Positions 8,353-21,182 are shown, counted from the stretch's first letter. The stretch: DNA of 64,000 nucleotides from 66-474 sp963771735 (GCA_963771735.1 CAVYUN010000001.1:558001-622000), one strand, 5' to 3'. Notes: generated from the sequence alone by a model not told the origin. Translations and numbers: made by a program.

Positions 8353-9012
8353 CTACCGCGTGAGTATGCGCTTCGGCCTGATCGGCAGCTTGCCGCGCCA
8401 GTACTGCAGCAACACGAAGCCGCCCACCGCGCCGCCGAGATGCGCGAAGTGCGCGACGCCCTCCTGGGTTCCGGTGACGCCGAGGAACAATTCCAGCAGG
8501 ATGTAGCCGATCACGAAGATCCATGCCGGCATCGGGATCGGCAGGAAGATCAGGAACATCTTCATCTGCGGATACATCATGCCGAAGGCAACCAGCAGGC
8601 CGAAAATTGCACCCGAGGCGCCGATTGTCGGGTAGAAGCCATGGGTAAAGTACTGCGCGACCAGCAGATGCGTGATGGCGGCCGTGAGCGCGCAGAGGAA
8701 GTAATAGAACGTGTAGTGCTTCGCGCCCAGCAGGTGTTCGATCGGGCCGCCGAACATCCACAGGGCGAACATGTTGAAGCCGATGTGCATCCAGCCGCCG
8801 TGCAAAAATGCATACGTGATGAGCTGCCAGAAATGGAAGCCGACACTGATGGTCCCGCCGTTCGGCAAGGCCGCGAGCTGTGCCGGCCCGATCGGCCACA
8901 GCGCCCCGTACGCGATCAGCAACGGATGCAGCGAAGGCACGAGTTCCAGCAGGAAGATCGCCACGTTGGCGATCAGCAGGATGCGGGTGACGGGCGGCAG
9001 GTCGTAGAGCAT
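8353..9012 (-). CDS. Rhomboid family intramembrane serine protease
   Basis: This is an integral inner-membrane serine protease that cleaves transmembrane helices. The 219 residues have about six hydrophobic helices. The catalytic Ser133 lies in GASGAIFG and the catalytic His is in AHLGGA near 191. The HGGWMHIGFNM loop typical of the family is near residues 71-81. The ATG at 9012 is favoured. A TTG at 9045 would add an ordinary 11-residue extension, and neither start has a strong ribosome binding site. The gene converges on DUF3501 with only eight bases between the stops. Confidence 0.92.
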   Translation of the reverse strand: MLYDLPPVTRILLIANVAIFLLELVPSLHPLLIAYGALWPIGPAQLAALPNGGTISVGFHFWQLITYAFLHGGWMHIGFNMFALWMFGGPIEHLLGAKHYTFYYFLCALTAAITHLLVAQYFTHGFYPTIGASGAIFGLLVAFGMMYPQMKMFLIFLPIPMPAWIFVIGYILLELFLGVTGTQEGVAHFAHLGGAVGGFVLLQYWRGKLPIRPKRILTR

Positions 9013-9082
9013 CGTCGTGGATACGGATTTGCGGACAACGGCCAAGGGTAACGGCGCACGCAGCTGCGGTCACCGTGAGTGA

Positions 9083-9520
9083 TCACGCCCGAAGTCGCTT
9101 GGCGAAAACGGCCTGCCGCTTTTGCTCGACATAGCCTTCGCGTCGATAAAAGCGATGCGCGCGATCCCTTGCCACGTTGGAACGCACGCGCACACTCGCG
9201 AAACCCTGTTCGCGCGCCCACGCCTCCACCGCGGCAAGCAGCGCCATGCCGACACGCTGCCCGCGTGCCGATTCGGCGACTACCAGCCCGGTCAGGTCGA
9301 CGAATGGCTCGGCGATCACGAAACGCTCGGGCGACGCGTGGGCGAAACCGATCACTGCGTCATGCTCGTCGACGGCTACCAGCACCACGCCGGCACGGTA
9401 TTCGGCAATGTCGGCCAGCCGCCGCCGGACGGTTGGGGCATCCGCCGGATAGCCGAGCTGCGTCGACAGATCCGCCAACGCTGCGGCATCGGCGGACAAG
9501 GCGGCGCGGATGGTCGTCAC
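9083..9520 (-). CDS. GNAT family N-acetyltransferase
   Basis: A 145-residue GCN5-type acetyltransferase with the acetyl-CoA motif ARGQRVGMALL and a C-terminal segment DRAHRFYRREGY typical of the fold. The substrate is unknown. The start is a GTG at 9520. It begins 13 bases after the stop of the M20 peptidase on the same strand, so it is probably co-transcribed with that gene. It may modify a free amine or a peptide. Confidence 0.85.
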   Translation of the reverse strand: MTTIRAALSADAAALADLSTQLGYPADAPTVRRRLADIAEYRAGVVLVAVDEHDAVIGFAHASPERFVIAEPFVDLTGLVVAESARGQRVGMALLAAVEAWAREQGFASVRVRSNVARDRAHRFYRREGYVEQKRQAVFAKRLRA

Positions 9521-9533
9521 GCTTCCAGGCGCT

Positions 9534-10979
<1,446 letters not shown>

Positions 10980-11184
10980 GGGCTTGCTCCTGACAAATAT
11001 TCAATGGATCAGTGTAACAGCGGTGGCAATGCGGCCATGCCGTCGGACATTCCCGACACGCCATGACAGAACCGCCCGACACCAACGCATCATGCGTGCC
11101 GACTGTGCCCTGCCGGTGGCATCGGCATGCTGTTTATGCGCGCCGCATCCGGTGACGCAAATCATCCACAAGGGAGAATTCGGC

Positions 11185-11508
11185 ATGTTCAAGAACACGC
11201 TCGTCGCACTCGCACTCTGCCTGGCCATGGCGCTACCCGCGTTCGCCGCGACCCCGGTCAACGTGAACAAGGCCGATGCGCAAACCATCGCCGCCTCGCT
11301 CGACGGCATCGGCATGAGCAAGGCTGCCGCCATCGTGGCCTACCGCGATGCCCATGGTCCATTCAAGACCGTGGACGACCTCGGCAACGTCAAGGGCGTC
11401 GGTACCAAGACCCTGGCGCGCAACCGTGACGCGATCCGTCTGCAGGGAACCGTCGCTGCCAGCAAGAAGGCTTCGCACAAATCCGCACGCCATTCGCACA
11501 AGCAGTGA
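11185..11508 (+). CDS. Exported ComEA-like helix-hairpin-helix protein
   Basis: A small 107-residue secreted protein. A signal peptide ends near AFA-A at residue 22. One ComEA-type double helix-hairpin-helix follows (VNVNKADAQTI, LDGIGMSKA, FKTVDDLGNVKGVG). The C-terminus is a Lys/His/Ser-rich tail (KKASHKSARHSHK). ComEA-like proteins bind double-stranded DNA in the periplasm during transformation. The basic tail would suit DNA binding, but no other competence gene is nearby. The ATG at 11185 has AGGGAG eight bases upstream. A hairpin follows at 11521-11548. Confidence 0.85.
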   Translation: MFKNTLVALALCLAMALPAFAATPVNVNKADAQTIAASLDGIGMSKAAAIVAYRDAHGPFKTVDDLGNVKGVGTKTLARNRDAIRLQGTVAASKKASHKSARHSHKQ

Positions 11509-11520
11509 CGGACCGGTCTC

Positions 11521-11548
11521 GGTGATGCGGGGAAGATTCCGCATCACC
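11521..11548 (+). terminator. Hairpin after the ComEA-like gene
   Basis: GGTGATGCGG at 11521-11530 and CCGCATCACC at 11539-11548 form a perfect 10-bp stem with an eight-base loop. It begins 12 bases past the stop codon. There is no T-run, so termination efficiency is uncertain. Confidence 0.55.
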
Positions 11549-11567
11549 GCGGGCTGCTGGCACACTG

Positions 11568-11726
11568 GTGTGCTGTCCCGTGAGTAACTTGATGAAGTCG
11601 CCAGCGGATTTTTGTGAATGGCAAGGCGCGGCGACGAGTCATAGTGGGACTATGGCGAGGAGCCGCAACACCGCCAGACGCAAAAAGACGCGGCGAATTT
11701 GCAAGATTATTTGCGGGACAGCACAC
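11568..11726. mobile_element. MITE-like element with 13-bp terminal inverted repeats
   Basis: The 159-bp stretch is bounded by GTGTGCTGTCCCG (11568-11580) and its exact reverse complement (11714-11726). Complementarity continues imperfectly inward. The centre holds the palindrome CATAGT-GGG-ACTATG. No open frame of useful size is present. This is the architecture of a non-autonomous miniature element or structured intergenic repeat. No target-site duplication is obvious, and no second copy is seen in the window. Confidence 0.6.
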
Positions 11727-11756
11727 TAAACTTGCGCGTCTGGTCCGCCGTTCGAG

Positions 11757-12224
11757 TTGCCCGTGATACTGCCCCGCTACCACATCGCTGCATCGACCAT
11801 TGCTGGCGCCGGCAAGGGCCTGTTCCTGGACGAAGCCCTGCCACGCGGCCAGATCGCCATCGCGCCGGACCGGATCGACCGGACCTGGTCATTCGCCGAA
11901 ATCCTCGCTGACCCGGAGCGTATCGCGCAGTTGCATACCTCGGTGCGCTGGTTCGAGGACCGCTACACCTTGTCCCCCGACTGGCCCGACGAGTGCTTCG
12001 TCAACCACAGTTTCGAACCGACCGGCTTGTGGCTGCTCGGCTTCATCTTCGCCGCGCGCGATCTCGCTGCCGGCGAGGAACTGACCGTGGACTACCGCCA
12101 CCTGCTCGCGCCCGGGCAGGAAGAGGAATTCCGCGACGCACGCAGCGGCGACGCTATCGTCGGTTACACGTGGCAGGAAAGCTTGCGTCTAGGTCTGGAT
12201 GGCTTGCGCAAACTGATCGACTGA
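11757..12224 (+). CDS. SET domain-containing protein
   Basis: A 155-residue protein that is essentially one SET domain: GAGKGLFLDEALPRG at the start, the NHSFEPTG substrate/cofactor segment (residues near 83) and EELTVDYRHLL (the ELTxDY motif). SET domains transfer methyl groups from S-adenosylmethionine to lysine. The target in bacteria is usually unknown. No ATG is available at the beginning. The TTG at 11757 or the GTG at 11763 must be used, without a clear ribosome binding site. It begins shortly after the MITE-like element, which may have replaced its leader. Confidence 0.8.
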   Translation: MPVILPRYHIAASTIAGAGKGLFLDEALPRGQIAIAPDRIDRTWSFAEILADPERIAQLHTSVRWFEDRYTLSPDWPDECFVNHSFEPTGLWLLGFIFAARDLAAGEELTVDYRHLLAPGQEEEFRDARSGDAIVGYTWQESLRLGLDGLRKLID

Positions 12225-12253
12225 ATCCGGCGGCGAATCGTTATCATCACGCG

Positions 12254-12826
12254 ATGCCCGAACTGCAAGCCATTCCCCGCGCCATGCAGCGCACCGAGTC
12301 CTGGGCCAACGGCGGCGGCACCACCACGCTGATCCTGCGCGAACCCGACGATGCCGACTGGACCGTCCGCATCAGTGTCGCCAAGGTCGAGCGTGACGGC
12401 CCGTTTTCGGAATTGCCCAGGACGCGCCGTACACTGGTCCCGCTGGATGCACCAATGACGCTCCGGTTTCCGGATGGCCGCGAGATTTGCTCCGCGCGCT
12501 TCGGCTCGCTGCACTTCGACGGTACACCCGCGCCCACGGGGATGCTGCCGGAGGGGCCTACGCGCGACTTCAACCTGATGCTGCGGAACGCCATGAGCAG
12601 CGAGGTGCTGCCCCGCACACTCGTCGACACCATGGTGCTGCTGCCGGAACCTGGCCTGCGTTGGCTGGTATACCTGGATTCCGGGCACGCCCAGCTGCGC
12701 ATCGGCCTCGAGGAGAGGTTGACATTGAACCCTCGGGACGCCGCACTGGTCATAACCGCCGACACGGCGACCCGCACACTGATCGAGGGCGCAGGCGAAA
12801 TCGTGCTGGTCAAGTTGTACGCTTGA
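12254..12826 (+). CDS. hutD: HutD/Ves family cupin protein
   Basis: A 190-residue cupin-fold protein of the HutD/Ves family, recognisable by the N-terminal RTESWANGGGTTT segment, the FSELPRTRRTL loop and the FNLMLRNA segment. HutD is associated with histidine degradation and may buffer formimino- or formyl-glutamate levels. Its reaction is not established. The usual hut genes are not adjacent, although an N-formylglutamate deformylase lies at 31490. It starts at the ATG at 12254, 29 bases after the SET gene, and may share its transcript. Confidence 0.85.
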   Translation: MPELQAIPRAMQRTESWANGGGTTTLILREPDDADWTVRISVAKVERDGPFSELPRTRRTLVPLDAPMTLRFPDGREICSARFGSLHFDGTPAPTGMLPEGPTRDFNLMLRNAMSSEVLPRTLVDTMVLLPEPGLRWLVYLDSGHAQLRIGLEERLTLNPRDAALVITADTATRTLIEGAGEIVLVKLYA

Positions 12827-12860
12827 TATCCTTCCGACATCGACCACGCGGGGCAACGAT

Positions 12861-13538
12861 ATGCGGATGCTGGTTGTCGAAGACGATGCCGCCATCGCAG
12901 ATGCAGTTTGCGCGTCGCTGGAACGTGCCGGCCACGCGGTGGATCACCTCGCCGACGGCAAGGCCGCGATCGCCGCATTGCAGGAACACGCCTTCGCGCT
13001 GGTGGTGCTCGACCTCGGCCTGCCCGGCGAGGAAGGCGGGGAAGTTCTGCGCCGCCTGCGGTCCGCGCACGACGGTGTGCCGGTACTCGTCATCACGGCC
13101 CGCGAGGAAGTGGACTTGCGCGTGCGTACCCTCGATCTCGGTGCCGACGATTACCTGATCAAACCCTTCAGCCTGGCCGAATTCGACGCCCGCGTGCGCG
13201 CGCTGCTGCGCCGCAAGAGCAATCGCGGCGTTCCCATCCTGCGACTCGGCAAGCTGTCCATCGATCTTGCCGGCCGCCGCGTCCTTCGCGACGGGCAGCC
13301 GCTCGAACTCACCGCGCGGGAGTTTGCGCTGCTCGAAGTGCTGTCATCACGCCAAAACAGGGTCACTCCACGCGAGCACGTGATCGAGGCCCTGTGCACC
13401 TGGAACGACGCGCTCACCGACAATGGCCTCGATATCGCGGTCCATCGCCTGCGTCGCAAGCTGGTCGGCAGCGACGTGAACCTGCGCACGGTGCGCGGGC
13501 TCGGCTATCTGCTCGAGGCCGCCGACGATGGTCCGTAA
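12861..13538 (+). CDS. OmpR/PhoB family response regulator
   Basis: A 225-residue two-component response regulator. The receiver domain has the acidic pair in VVEDD, the phosphoacceptor Asp51 in VVLDLGLPG, the switch Thr in VITARE and Lys101 in YLIKPF. A winged-helix DNA-binding domain follows (residues about 125-220), ending in the family motif RTVRGLGYLLE. The stop overlaps the start of the sensor kinase, so the pair is translated together. Its length and sequence fit the TctD/QseB group. The signal and targets are unknown. Confidence 0.93.
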   Translation: MRMLVVEDDAAIADAVCASLERAGHAVDHLADGKAAIAALQEHAFALVVLDLGLPGEEGGEVLRRLRSAHDGVPVLVITAREEVDLRVRTLDLGADDYLIKPFSLAEFDARVRALLRRKSNRGVPILRLGKLSIDLAGRRVLRDGQPLELTAREFALLEVLSSRQNRVTPREHVIEALCTWNDALTDNGLDIAVHRLRRKLVGSDVNLRTVRGLGYLLEAADDGP

Positions 13539-14916
13539 TCCCAGCCTGCGCCGCCGTTTGTTGCTGTTCGTCTCGGTGCCGTTGCTGGCGGTGCTGGTAT
13601 GCGGCGGCATCATCAATTACGTGATCGGCCTGCACTACGCCAACAAGGTCTACGACCGCTGGCTGCTGGACAGTGCCGCAGCCATCGGCGACCTGGTCAA
13701 CAGCGATGCAGGCCGCAACGAGCTCAGCGACCAGGCCCGCATCCTGCTGCAATTTTCGGTCAAGGAACGCAACGAATTCGCTGTGCGCAGCCTGCGCTAC
13801 GGCGTGCTGGCAGGCGACGAGAATCTGCCCCAGCCCAGCCCGAGATCCGATAGGGACGGTCCGGTCTTCACGGACTTCCTAGATCGGGGCCAGCCCATGC
13901 GCATGGCCTCGGTGTTCCTGGCCAACAAGGCCGATCCGGGCGATGTGTTGGTGATTTCCACGGCGGAGGCCATCAACAAGCGGCATTCACTCGCACGTGA
14001 GCTCCTTGTCTCGACCGTTCCCATTGAACTGCTGTTGATCGGCGTCGCGATGGCGCTGGTGTGGCTGGGCATCAATCGCGGTCTCAGCGCGCTCGACCCG
14101 CTCGCGCACGAAATCCGCATGCGCGACGCCGGTGACCTCTCACCGCTACGCACGCTCGATGCGCCGCTGGAAGTCCAGCCTCTGGTCGCAACCATCGATG
14201 CACTGCTGGGCCGGCTCGATCGCATGCTGCGGCAGCAGCAGCGCTTCATCGCGGACGCCGCGCACCAGCTGCGCACGCCGTTGGCCGGGCTGCGTCTGCA
14301 AGCCGAGCGCGCGTTGGCCGATCCGAGTCCCGAAACCGTGCGCGAAGCACTGACGCACGTCGAAAGGCTGTCAGCCGGCACCGCACGCGCGGCCGGGCAA
14401 TTGCTGGCGCTGGCGCGGGCCCAGGCACCGGACGAGTCCCTGGGTGCGGCCGTACCGCTCGATCTGGCGGAACTCGTGCGTACGGAGGTCGCCGCACGTG
14501 TACCCGACGCGATCGCCAGGGGCGTCGACATGGGTTACGTGGGTCCCGAGCACGGACTTACCGTGATCGGCGATGCCGTCCTGCTGCGCGAACTGCTCGG
14601 CAACCTCATCGACAATGCCCTGCGTTACGGTAATCACGACAGCGATGCGATGATCACCGTGGCATTGCAGGCCACCGAAGATTGCGGATGCCTGCTGAGC
14701 GTGCAGGACAATGGCCCTGGCGTTGCGCCGGAACTGGTTCCGCGCCTTGGCGAACGTTTTTTCCGGGCCATGGGCAACGGCCACGAAGGCACCGGGCTCG
14801 GACTGGCCATAGTTCGTGAAATCGCCGAGCGCCATGGCGCCGAGTTGTCGATCGCCAATCACTCAGAACCCCACGGCCTGCGCGTGGAAGTCCGATTTCC
14901 ACCCATCGCAACCTGA
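13528..14916 (+). CDS. Two-component sensor histidine kinase (TctE/QseC type)
   Basis: A 462-residue inner-membrane kinase with two transmembrane helices (residues about 10-35 and 160-182). They flank a periplasmic sensor domain of the TctE N-terminal type. The dimerisation/phosphoacceptor box is FIADAAHQLRTPLAGL, with His246. The ATPase domain follows, with an N-box NLIDNALRYG, DNGPGV and GTGLGLAIV. It overlaps the response regulator gene by 11 bases. A dispersed repeat copy begins 20 bases after its stop. Confidence 0.93.
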   Translation: MVRNPSLRRRLLLFVSVPLLAVLVCGGIINYVIGLHYANKVYDRWLLDSAAAIGDLVNSDAGRNELSDQARILLQFSVKERNEFAVRSLRYGVLAGDENLPQPSPRSDRDGPVFTDFLDRGQPMRMASVFLANKADPGDVLVISTAEAINKRHSLARELLVSTVPIELLLIGVAMALVWLGINRGLSALDPLAHEIRMRDAGDLSPLRTLDAPLEVQPLVATIDALLGRLDRMLRQQQRFIADAAHQLRTPLAGLRLQAERALADPSPETVREALTHVERLSAGTARAAGQLLALARAQAPDESLGAAVPLDLAELVRTEVAARVPDAIARGVDMGYVGPEHGLTVIGDAVLLRELLGNLIDNALRYGNHDSDAMITVALQATEDCGCLLSVQDNGPGVAPELVPRLGERFFRAMGNGHEGTGLGLAIVREIAERHGAELSIANHSEPHGLRVEVRFPPIAT

Positions 14917-14936
14917 CCTGCGCGATCAAGCTGTTG

Positions 14937-15038
14937 TTGTGGAAAGTCAGGACATGGATGGCCGTTCTGATGCCGATAGACCGGCAAACGATTCGGGTGG
15001 ACCGGGATTTGGCGAAGCAGCGATCAGGGACGATCGCA
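14937..15038 (+). repeat. Dispersed intergenic repeat, copy A
   Basis: About 102 bp starting TTGTGGAAAGTCAG, with a middle block CGTTCTGATGCC and ending GATCAGGGACGATCGCA. The same three blocks, in the same order, occur at 21887-22014 and, inverted, at 25628-25729. The copy fills the gap between the convergent sensor kinase and Rieske ferredoxin genes and ends just before the Rieske stop codon. It has no coding potential. It may be a structured 3' element. Confidence 0.7.
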
Positions 15039-15039
15039 A

Positions 15040-15360
15040 TCAATCCCGATCGTCGCGCGTGAAGACCACGCCGTCCTCGACGCGGACGGGAAAACTGGCG
15101 ACCGGTTCGGTGGCCGGTGCGAGCGTAGCCTCGCCGGTACGCACATCGAACCGCGCACCGTGGCGCGGACACTCGACCTCGAAACCGTGCACCTCGCCTC
15201 CGGCCAGGTCGCCGCCATCATGGGTGCAGACATCCTCGATCGCGTACAACGTGCCCTCGATGTTGTAGACGGCGATCGCGGTGTCGCCGTCCCACGCGAC
15301 CCGAAACTCGCCGGGCAGCAATTCGTCCTGCGCACAAACCCTCACCCAGTTCTCAGGCAC
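15040..15360 (-). CDS. Rieske-type [2Fe-2S] ferredoxin
   Basis: A 106-residue stand-alone Rieske protein. The cluster ligands are Cys45/His47 (ECTH-like DVCTHDGG) and Cys64/His67 (ECPRHGARF). It resembles the ferredoxins that feed ring-hydroxylating dioxygenases and those encoded at the end of SUF operons. Here it is the last gene of the SUF operon, 24 bases after the GNAT gene, so a role in electron supply for cluster assembly or as a cluster client is likely. It begins at the ATG at 15360. Confidence 0.9.
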   Translation of the reverse strand: MPENWVRVCAQDELLPGEFRVAWDGDTAIAVYNIEGTLYAIEDVCTHDGGDLAGGEVHGFEVECPRHGARFDVRTGEATLAPATEPVASFPVRVEDGVVFTRDDRD

Positions 15361-15384
15361 GTTGGCACTCCGCGTATCCGGAAA

Positions 15385-15939
15385 TCAAAGATCCTTGACC
15401 AGCCATTCGAAACGCAAATCGTCGCGCTTGGGAATGCCGAAACGCGGATCGCCATAGGGAAACGGCTTGTATTCGCCCGTTCGCCGGTAACCACGGCGCT
15501 GGTACCACGCGATCAGTTCGTCACGCACGTCGATCACGCTCATGCGCATTGATCGGGCCTGCCATTCCTCGCGCACAACGCGTTCGCCCTCGGCGAGCAG
15601 GGCGCGGCCGGTACCGTTGCCTTGCGCCTCCGGGCACACCGAAAACATCCCGAAATAGGCATCGCCGGCGTGCTCGTCGGAAGGCCTCTCGATCACGCAA
15701 CAAGCCAGCAAGCGTCCGTCGCGTTCCGCCAGCAGCAATCTCACGTCGGGATTCCCGATCAGCTCCGCGACTTCCTGTGGATCGGTGCGCTGGCCATCCA
15801 GAAGATCGGCCTCGGTGGTCCAGCCTGCGCGACTGGCGTCGCCGCGATAAGCCGATTCGGTCAATGCGACGATCGCGTCGACATCGGCGGCCACGGCCCG
15901 GCGGAACGTCAGCACCTGCGCATCGGCAACCACGTTCAT
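15385..15939 (-). CDS. GNAT family N-acetyltransferase in the SUF operon
   Basis: A 184-residue acetyltransferase with the acetyl-CoA motif AQGNGTGRALL and the C-terminal YQRRGYRRTGEY segment, ending with PYGDPRFGIPKRDDL as in a common GNAT subgroup. The ATG at 15939 lies four bases downstream of the sufS stop, so it is part of the SUF operon. Its substrate is unknown. Nothing in the sequence links it directly to Fe-S assembly other than position. Confidence 0.87.
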   Translation of the reverse strand: MNVVADAQVLTFRRAVAADVDAIVALTESAYRGDASRAGWTTEADLLDGQRTDPQEVAELIGNPDVRLLLAERDGRLLACCVIERPSDEHAGDAYFGMFSVCPEAQGNGTGRALLAEGERVVREEWQARSMRMSVIDVRDELIAWYQRRGYRRTGEYKPFPYGDPRFGIPKRDDLRFEWLVKDL

Positions 15940-15943
15940 GGCT

Positions 15944-17194
15944 TCACTCCAGCAATTTGCGAACCCGCGCGATCGCGGCGATGAACTCGTCGATCTCCGC
16001 CTCGGTATTCCAGAACGCCAACGACGCACGACAGGTCGCCGTCACGCCATAGAACTGCATCAGCGGATGCGCGCAATGATGCCCGGAACGTACCGCCACG
16101 CCCTCCTGGTCGAGCAGGGTAGCCAAGTCATGCGAGTGCACGCCGTCGATCAGGAATGCAATCACCGCGGCCTTGTCGGGCGCGTTGCCGATGATCCGCA
16201 GCCCGGGAATCGCCTGCATCCGCGGCGTCGCATAGTCGAGCAATTCGCGCTCGCGTGCCGCGATATTTGCCATGCCGATGCCGGACAGGTAATCGACCGC
16301 CGCACCGAGTCCCGCGAAACCCGCCGTGTTCGGCGTACCGGCCTCGAACCGATGCGGCGGATCGGCGAAAGTGGTGCCATCGAACGACACCGTACGGATC
16401 ATCTCGCCGCCCCCGAAGAACGGCGGCATCGACTCCAGCAATTCGCGGCGGGCCCACAGCGCGCCGGTGCCGGTCGGGCCGCACATCTTGTGACCGGTGA
16501 TGCAATAGAAGTCACAGCCGATCGATTTCAGGTCCAGCGGCAGGTGCGGCGCGGCCTGCGACCCGTCCACCAGCAGCGGAATGCCACGCTTGCGGCATTC
16601 GCGTGCAAGTTGCTTCACGGGATTGATCGTGCCCAGCACATTCGAGACATGCACCACGCCCGCAAGCTTCACTTCCGGCGTCAGCGCCTCGACGAATTTG
16701 TCGACGATCAACTCGCCCGATTCGGTGATCGGCGCAACCTTGAGGTGCGCGCCGGTGGCCTGGCACACCAGTTGCCAGGGCACGATGTCGGCGTGGTGCT
16801 CCATCGTGGTCACCAGCACCGCGTCACCCGGCTTAAGGCGCGGCAAAAGATAGCTGTAAGCCACCAGGTTGGTGGCCATGGTGGTGCCCGAGGTCAATAC
16901 GACCTCGTCGCGGTGATTCGCGCCAAGAAAAGCGGCGAGCTTGTCGCGTGCACCCTCGTACAGTGCGGTCGCCTCTTCGCCGAGTTGGTGCACCGCGCGC
17001 GCGACGTTGGCGTTGTGCTCGCGGTAGAAAGCATCGACCACCTCGATGACCTGGCGCGGTTTCTGCGACGTGTTGGCGCTGTCGAGGTAGATCAGCGGCT
17101 TGCCGTGCACCTTGCGATCGAGTATCGGGAAATCCCCGCGCACCCCGGTCCAGTCGACCCGTGTGGAGACCGCGTTTTCCACCATCGCGCTCAT
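15944..17194 (-). CDS. sufS: Cysteine desulfurase SufS
   Basis: A PLP-dependent group II cysteine desulfurase that delivers persulfide sulfur for Fe-S assembly. The 416-residue protein has the PLP lysine at Lys236 (ITGHKMCGP) and the active cysteine at Cys374 in RSGHHCAHP. TTMEHHADIVPW and the SNVLGT segment also match the family. The ATG at 17194 overlaps the sufD stop (ATGA), which fixes the start and indicates translational coupling. No sufE homologue is visible in the window. Confidence 0.95.
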   Translation of the reverse strand: MSAMVENAVSTRVDWTGVRGDFPILDRKVHGKPLIYLDSANTSQKPRQVIEVVDAFYREHNANVARAVHQLGEEATALYEGARDKLAAFLGANHRDEVVLTSGTTMATNLVAYSYLLPRLKPGDAVLVTTMEHHADIVPWQLVCQATGAHLKVAPITESGELIVDKFVEALTPEVKLAGVVHVSNVLGTINPVKQLARECRKRGIPLLVDGSQAAPHLPLDLKSIGCDFYCITGHKMCGPTGTGALWARRELLESMPPFFGGGEMIRTVSFDGTTFADPPHRFEAGTPNTAGFAGLGAAVDYLSGIGMANIAARERELLDYATPRMQAIPGLRIIGNAPDKAAVIAFLIDGVHSHDLATLLDQEGVAVRSGHHCAHPLMQFYGVTATCRASLAFWNTEAEIDEFIAAIARVRKLLE

Positions 17195-18509
17195 GCCACC
17201 AGCTCCGGCAACTGTTCGGCGAGCAGTGCTTCGCAATGTTCCCGCAACGCCGCGGGCTGGATGCCTTCGAGCGCCACCGCGCAGAACGCGCGTACGAGCA
17301 TGTGGCGCGCCAAATCCAATGGCACACCGCGCGAACGCAGGTAGAACAGCATGCCTTCATCGAGTTGGCCGACGGTGGCACCGTGGTTGGCCTTGACCTC
17401 GTCGGCGTAGATTTCCAGCGCCGGCCGCGTGTCGATTTCGGCATCCGGCGAGAGCAGCAGGTTCTTGTTGTAGAAATTGCCATCGGCGCCATCGGCACCG
17501 GGCTGCACCAGGATGCGCCCGTGCACCACGCCGCGCGCACGGTCGTCGGCCACGCCACGCCAGACCGCGTCGCTGACCGAATCGCGCCCTCGATGCGTCA
17601 CCAGTACCTCCATGTCGGCATGCTGGCGACCGTGCAGGACGAACGCGCCGCGCTGGTCGAAGCGCGAACGCGCACCGGCGAGATCGACCTGAAGCTCATG
17701 GCGCGCGAGCTTGCCACCGAGTTCCAGCGCGTGCAGGTCCAGCGCCGCGTCGTCATGCAGTCGCACACGACTGCGCCGCAACAGCGTCGCATCGACCCCC
17801 ATGCGCTGGACGATCGTCCAATCAAGATGCGCGCGTTCATGCACGTTGACATCGCAAACGAGATTGGCAAGGTGCCCGGTCTTGGCATCGCCGACGTGAT
17901 GTTCGACGATATCGAGTCGCGCGCCTTCGCGGACTTCGATCAGGCCACGCAGGTGCCAGGCGGTCGCAGCCTGCGTGGTCACCCCGACATGCACGATGTG
18001 CAGAGGCCGGGACGCCTCGACGCCGGCATCGGCCTGCACCAGCAGGCCGTCCGCCGCCAGCGCCTTGTTCAACAACGTGAAGGCGTCATCGCCATCTCCG
18101 GCGTGCGCGGCCATCAGGAAGCGCAGCGGCTCGGGATCGTCATTCAAGGCAGCCGCCAGCGAACGCACCCGCACGCCTTGCGGCAATTCCCCGAGACTGG
18201 ACAGATCCGCGCGAAACGCACCATTGACGAATACGGCGAGTGGCCCCTCGACACCAGGCAGACGCAAGCGATCCATGTCGATATCACGGGTTTCCGCCTC
18301 GTCGTCACGCGCGGCAAATCCGTGCCGGGCAAGCGCACGCAGCGACGTGTATTTCCACAGTTCGTTGCGCTGGTCGGGCAGACCGTGCTCGACGAATGCC
18401 TGCATGGCTTCCTCGCGGGCAGCGTCGAGCCAGGCCAGGCCACTGCCTGGAAGCCGCGTCTGCGCCGCCGCTTCGCGCATCGACTCCAGGAACGGGACAA
18501 GCACCGCCG

Positions 18510-18513
<4 letters not shown>
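17191..18513 (-). CDS. sufD: Fe-S cluster assembly protein SufD
   Basis: A 440-residue beta-helical scaffold subunit of the SufBCD complex. The C-terminal half carries the conserved EIYADEVKANHGATVGQLDE segment and LRSRGVP, typical of SufD. The N-terminal half has NELWKYTSLR. It begins at an ATG overlapping the sufC stop and ends overlapping the sufS start, so sufC, sufD and sufS are tightly coupled. The length is normal for SufD. Confidence 0.95.
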
Positions 18514-19274
<761 letters not shown>

Positions 19275-19299
19275 GTGTGTTCCTTGCATGACGCGGCCA

Positions 19300-20739
<1,440 letters not shown>

Positions 20740-20750
20740 GTCCTGCTCCA

Positions 20751-21182
20751 TCATGTTGCCCGCGCACTCCGGGGGCCAGCGCGACGACGCAGCAAATCGG
20801 CCAAGCTCACGGCGCGCAACGCATTGTCGATCGCCGCGCCGACACCCTGCCAGTCACGCGAAACCGCGCAGAAGGATTGCCGCTCGCAACCGGAATGTCC
20901 CAAACTACATTCGGTCAGGCCGATCGGCCCATCCAGGGCCTCGACGATCTCGGCCAGCGAAATGTCCTTGGCCGATCGCGCCAGACGGTAACCGCCTGCG
21001 GCGCCGCGGAACGAATCCACCAGCCCCGCCTGTGCGAGACGCTTCAGCAACTTGCTGACAGTCGGCAATTCCAGGTGCGTGTCCTCGCCGATTTGCGCCG
21101 CCGGCAGCACTTCGCCAGGATGGCGTGCAAGGCAGGCCATCACCACGGAGGCGTAATCGGCAAGGCGGCTGACACGGATCAT
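20751..21182 (-). CDS. Rrf2 family Fe-S regulator of the SUF operon (SufR/IscR-like)
   Basis: A 143-residue winged-helix regulator. The recognition helix region is ELPTVSKLLKRLAQAGLV, followed by the wing RGAAGGYRLAR. Three cysteines at 92, 99 and 105 (C-x6-C-x5-C) would bind a [2Fe-2S] cluster as in IscR. It is the first gene of the SUF operon and overlaps the start region of sufB. It probably represses its own operon when holding a cluster, through the dyad at 21204-21220. The ATG at 21182 gives the usual MIRVSRLADYA N-terminus. Confidence 0.92.
   Translation of the reverse strand: MIRVSRLADYASVVMACLARHPGEVLPAAQIGEDTHLELPTVSKLLKRLAQAGLVDSFRGAAGGYRLARSAKDISLAEIVEALDGPIGLTECSLGHSGCERQSFCAVSRDWQGVGAAIDNALRAVSLADLLRRRAGPRSARAT

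Noticed and set aside
15385..16029. Longer GNAT start at 16029 inside sufS
   Set aside because: The extra 30 residues lack conservation. The ATG at 15939, four bases after the sufS stop, gives the normal length.
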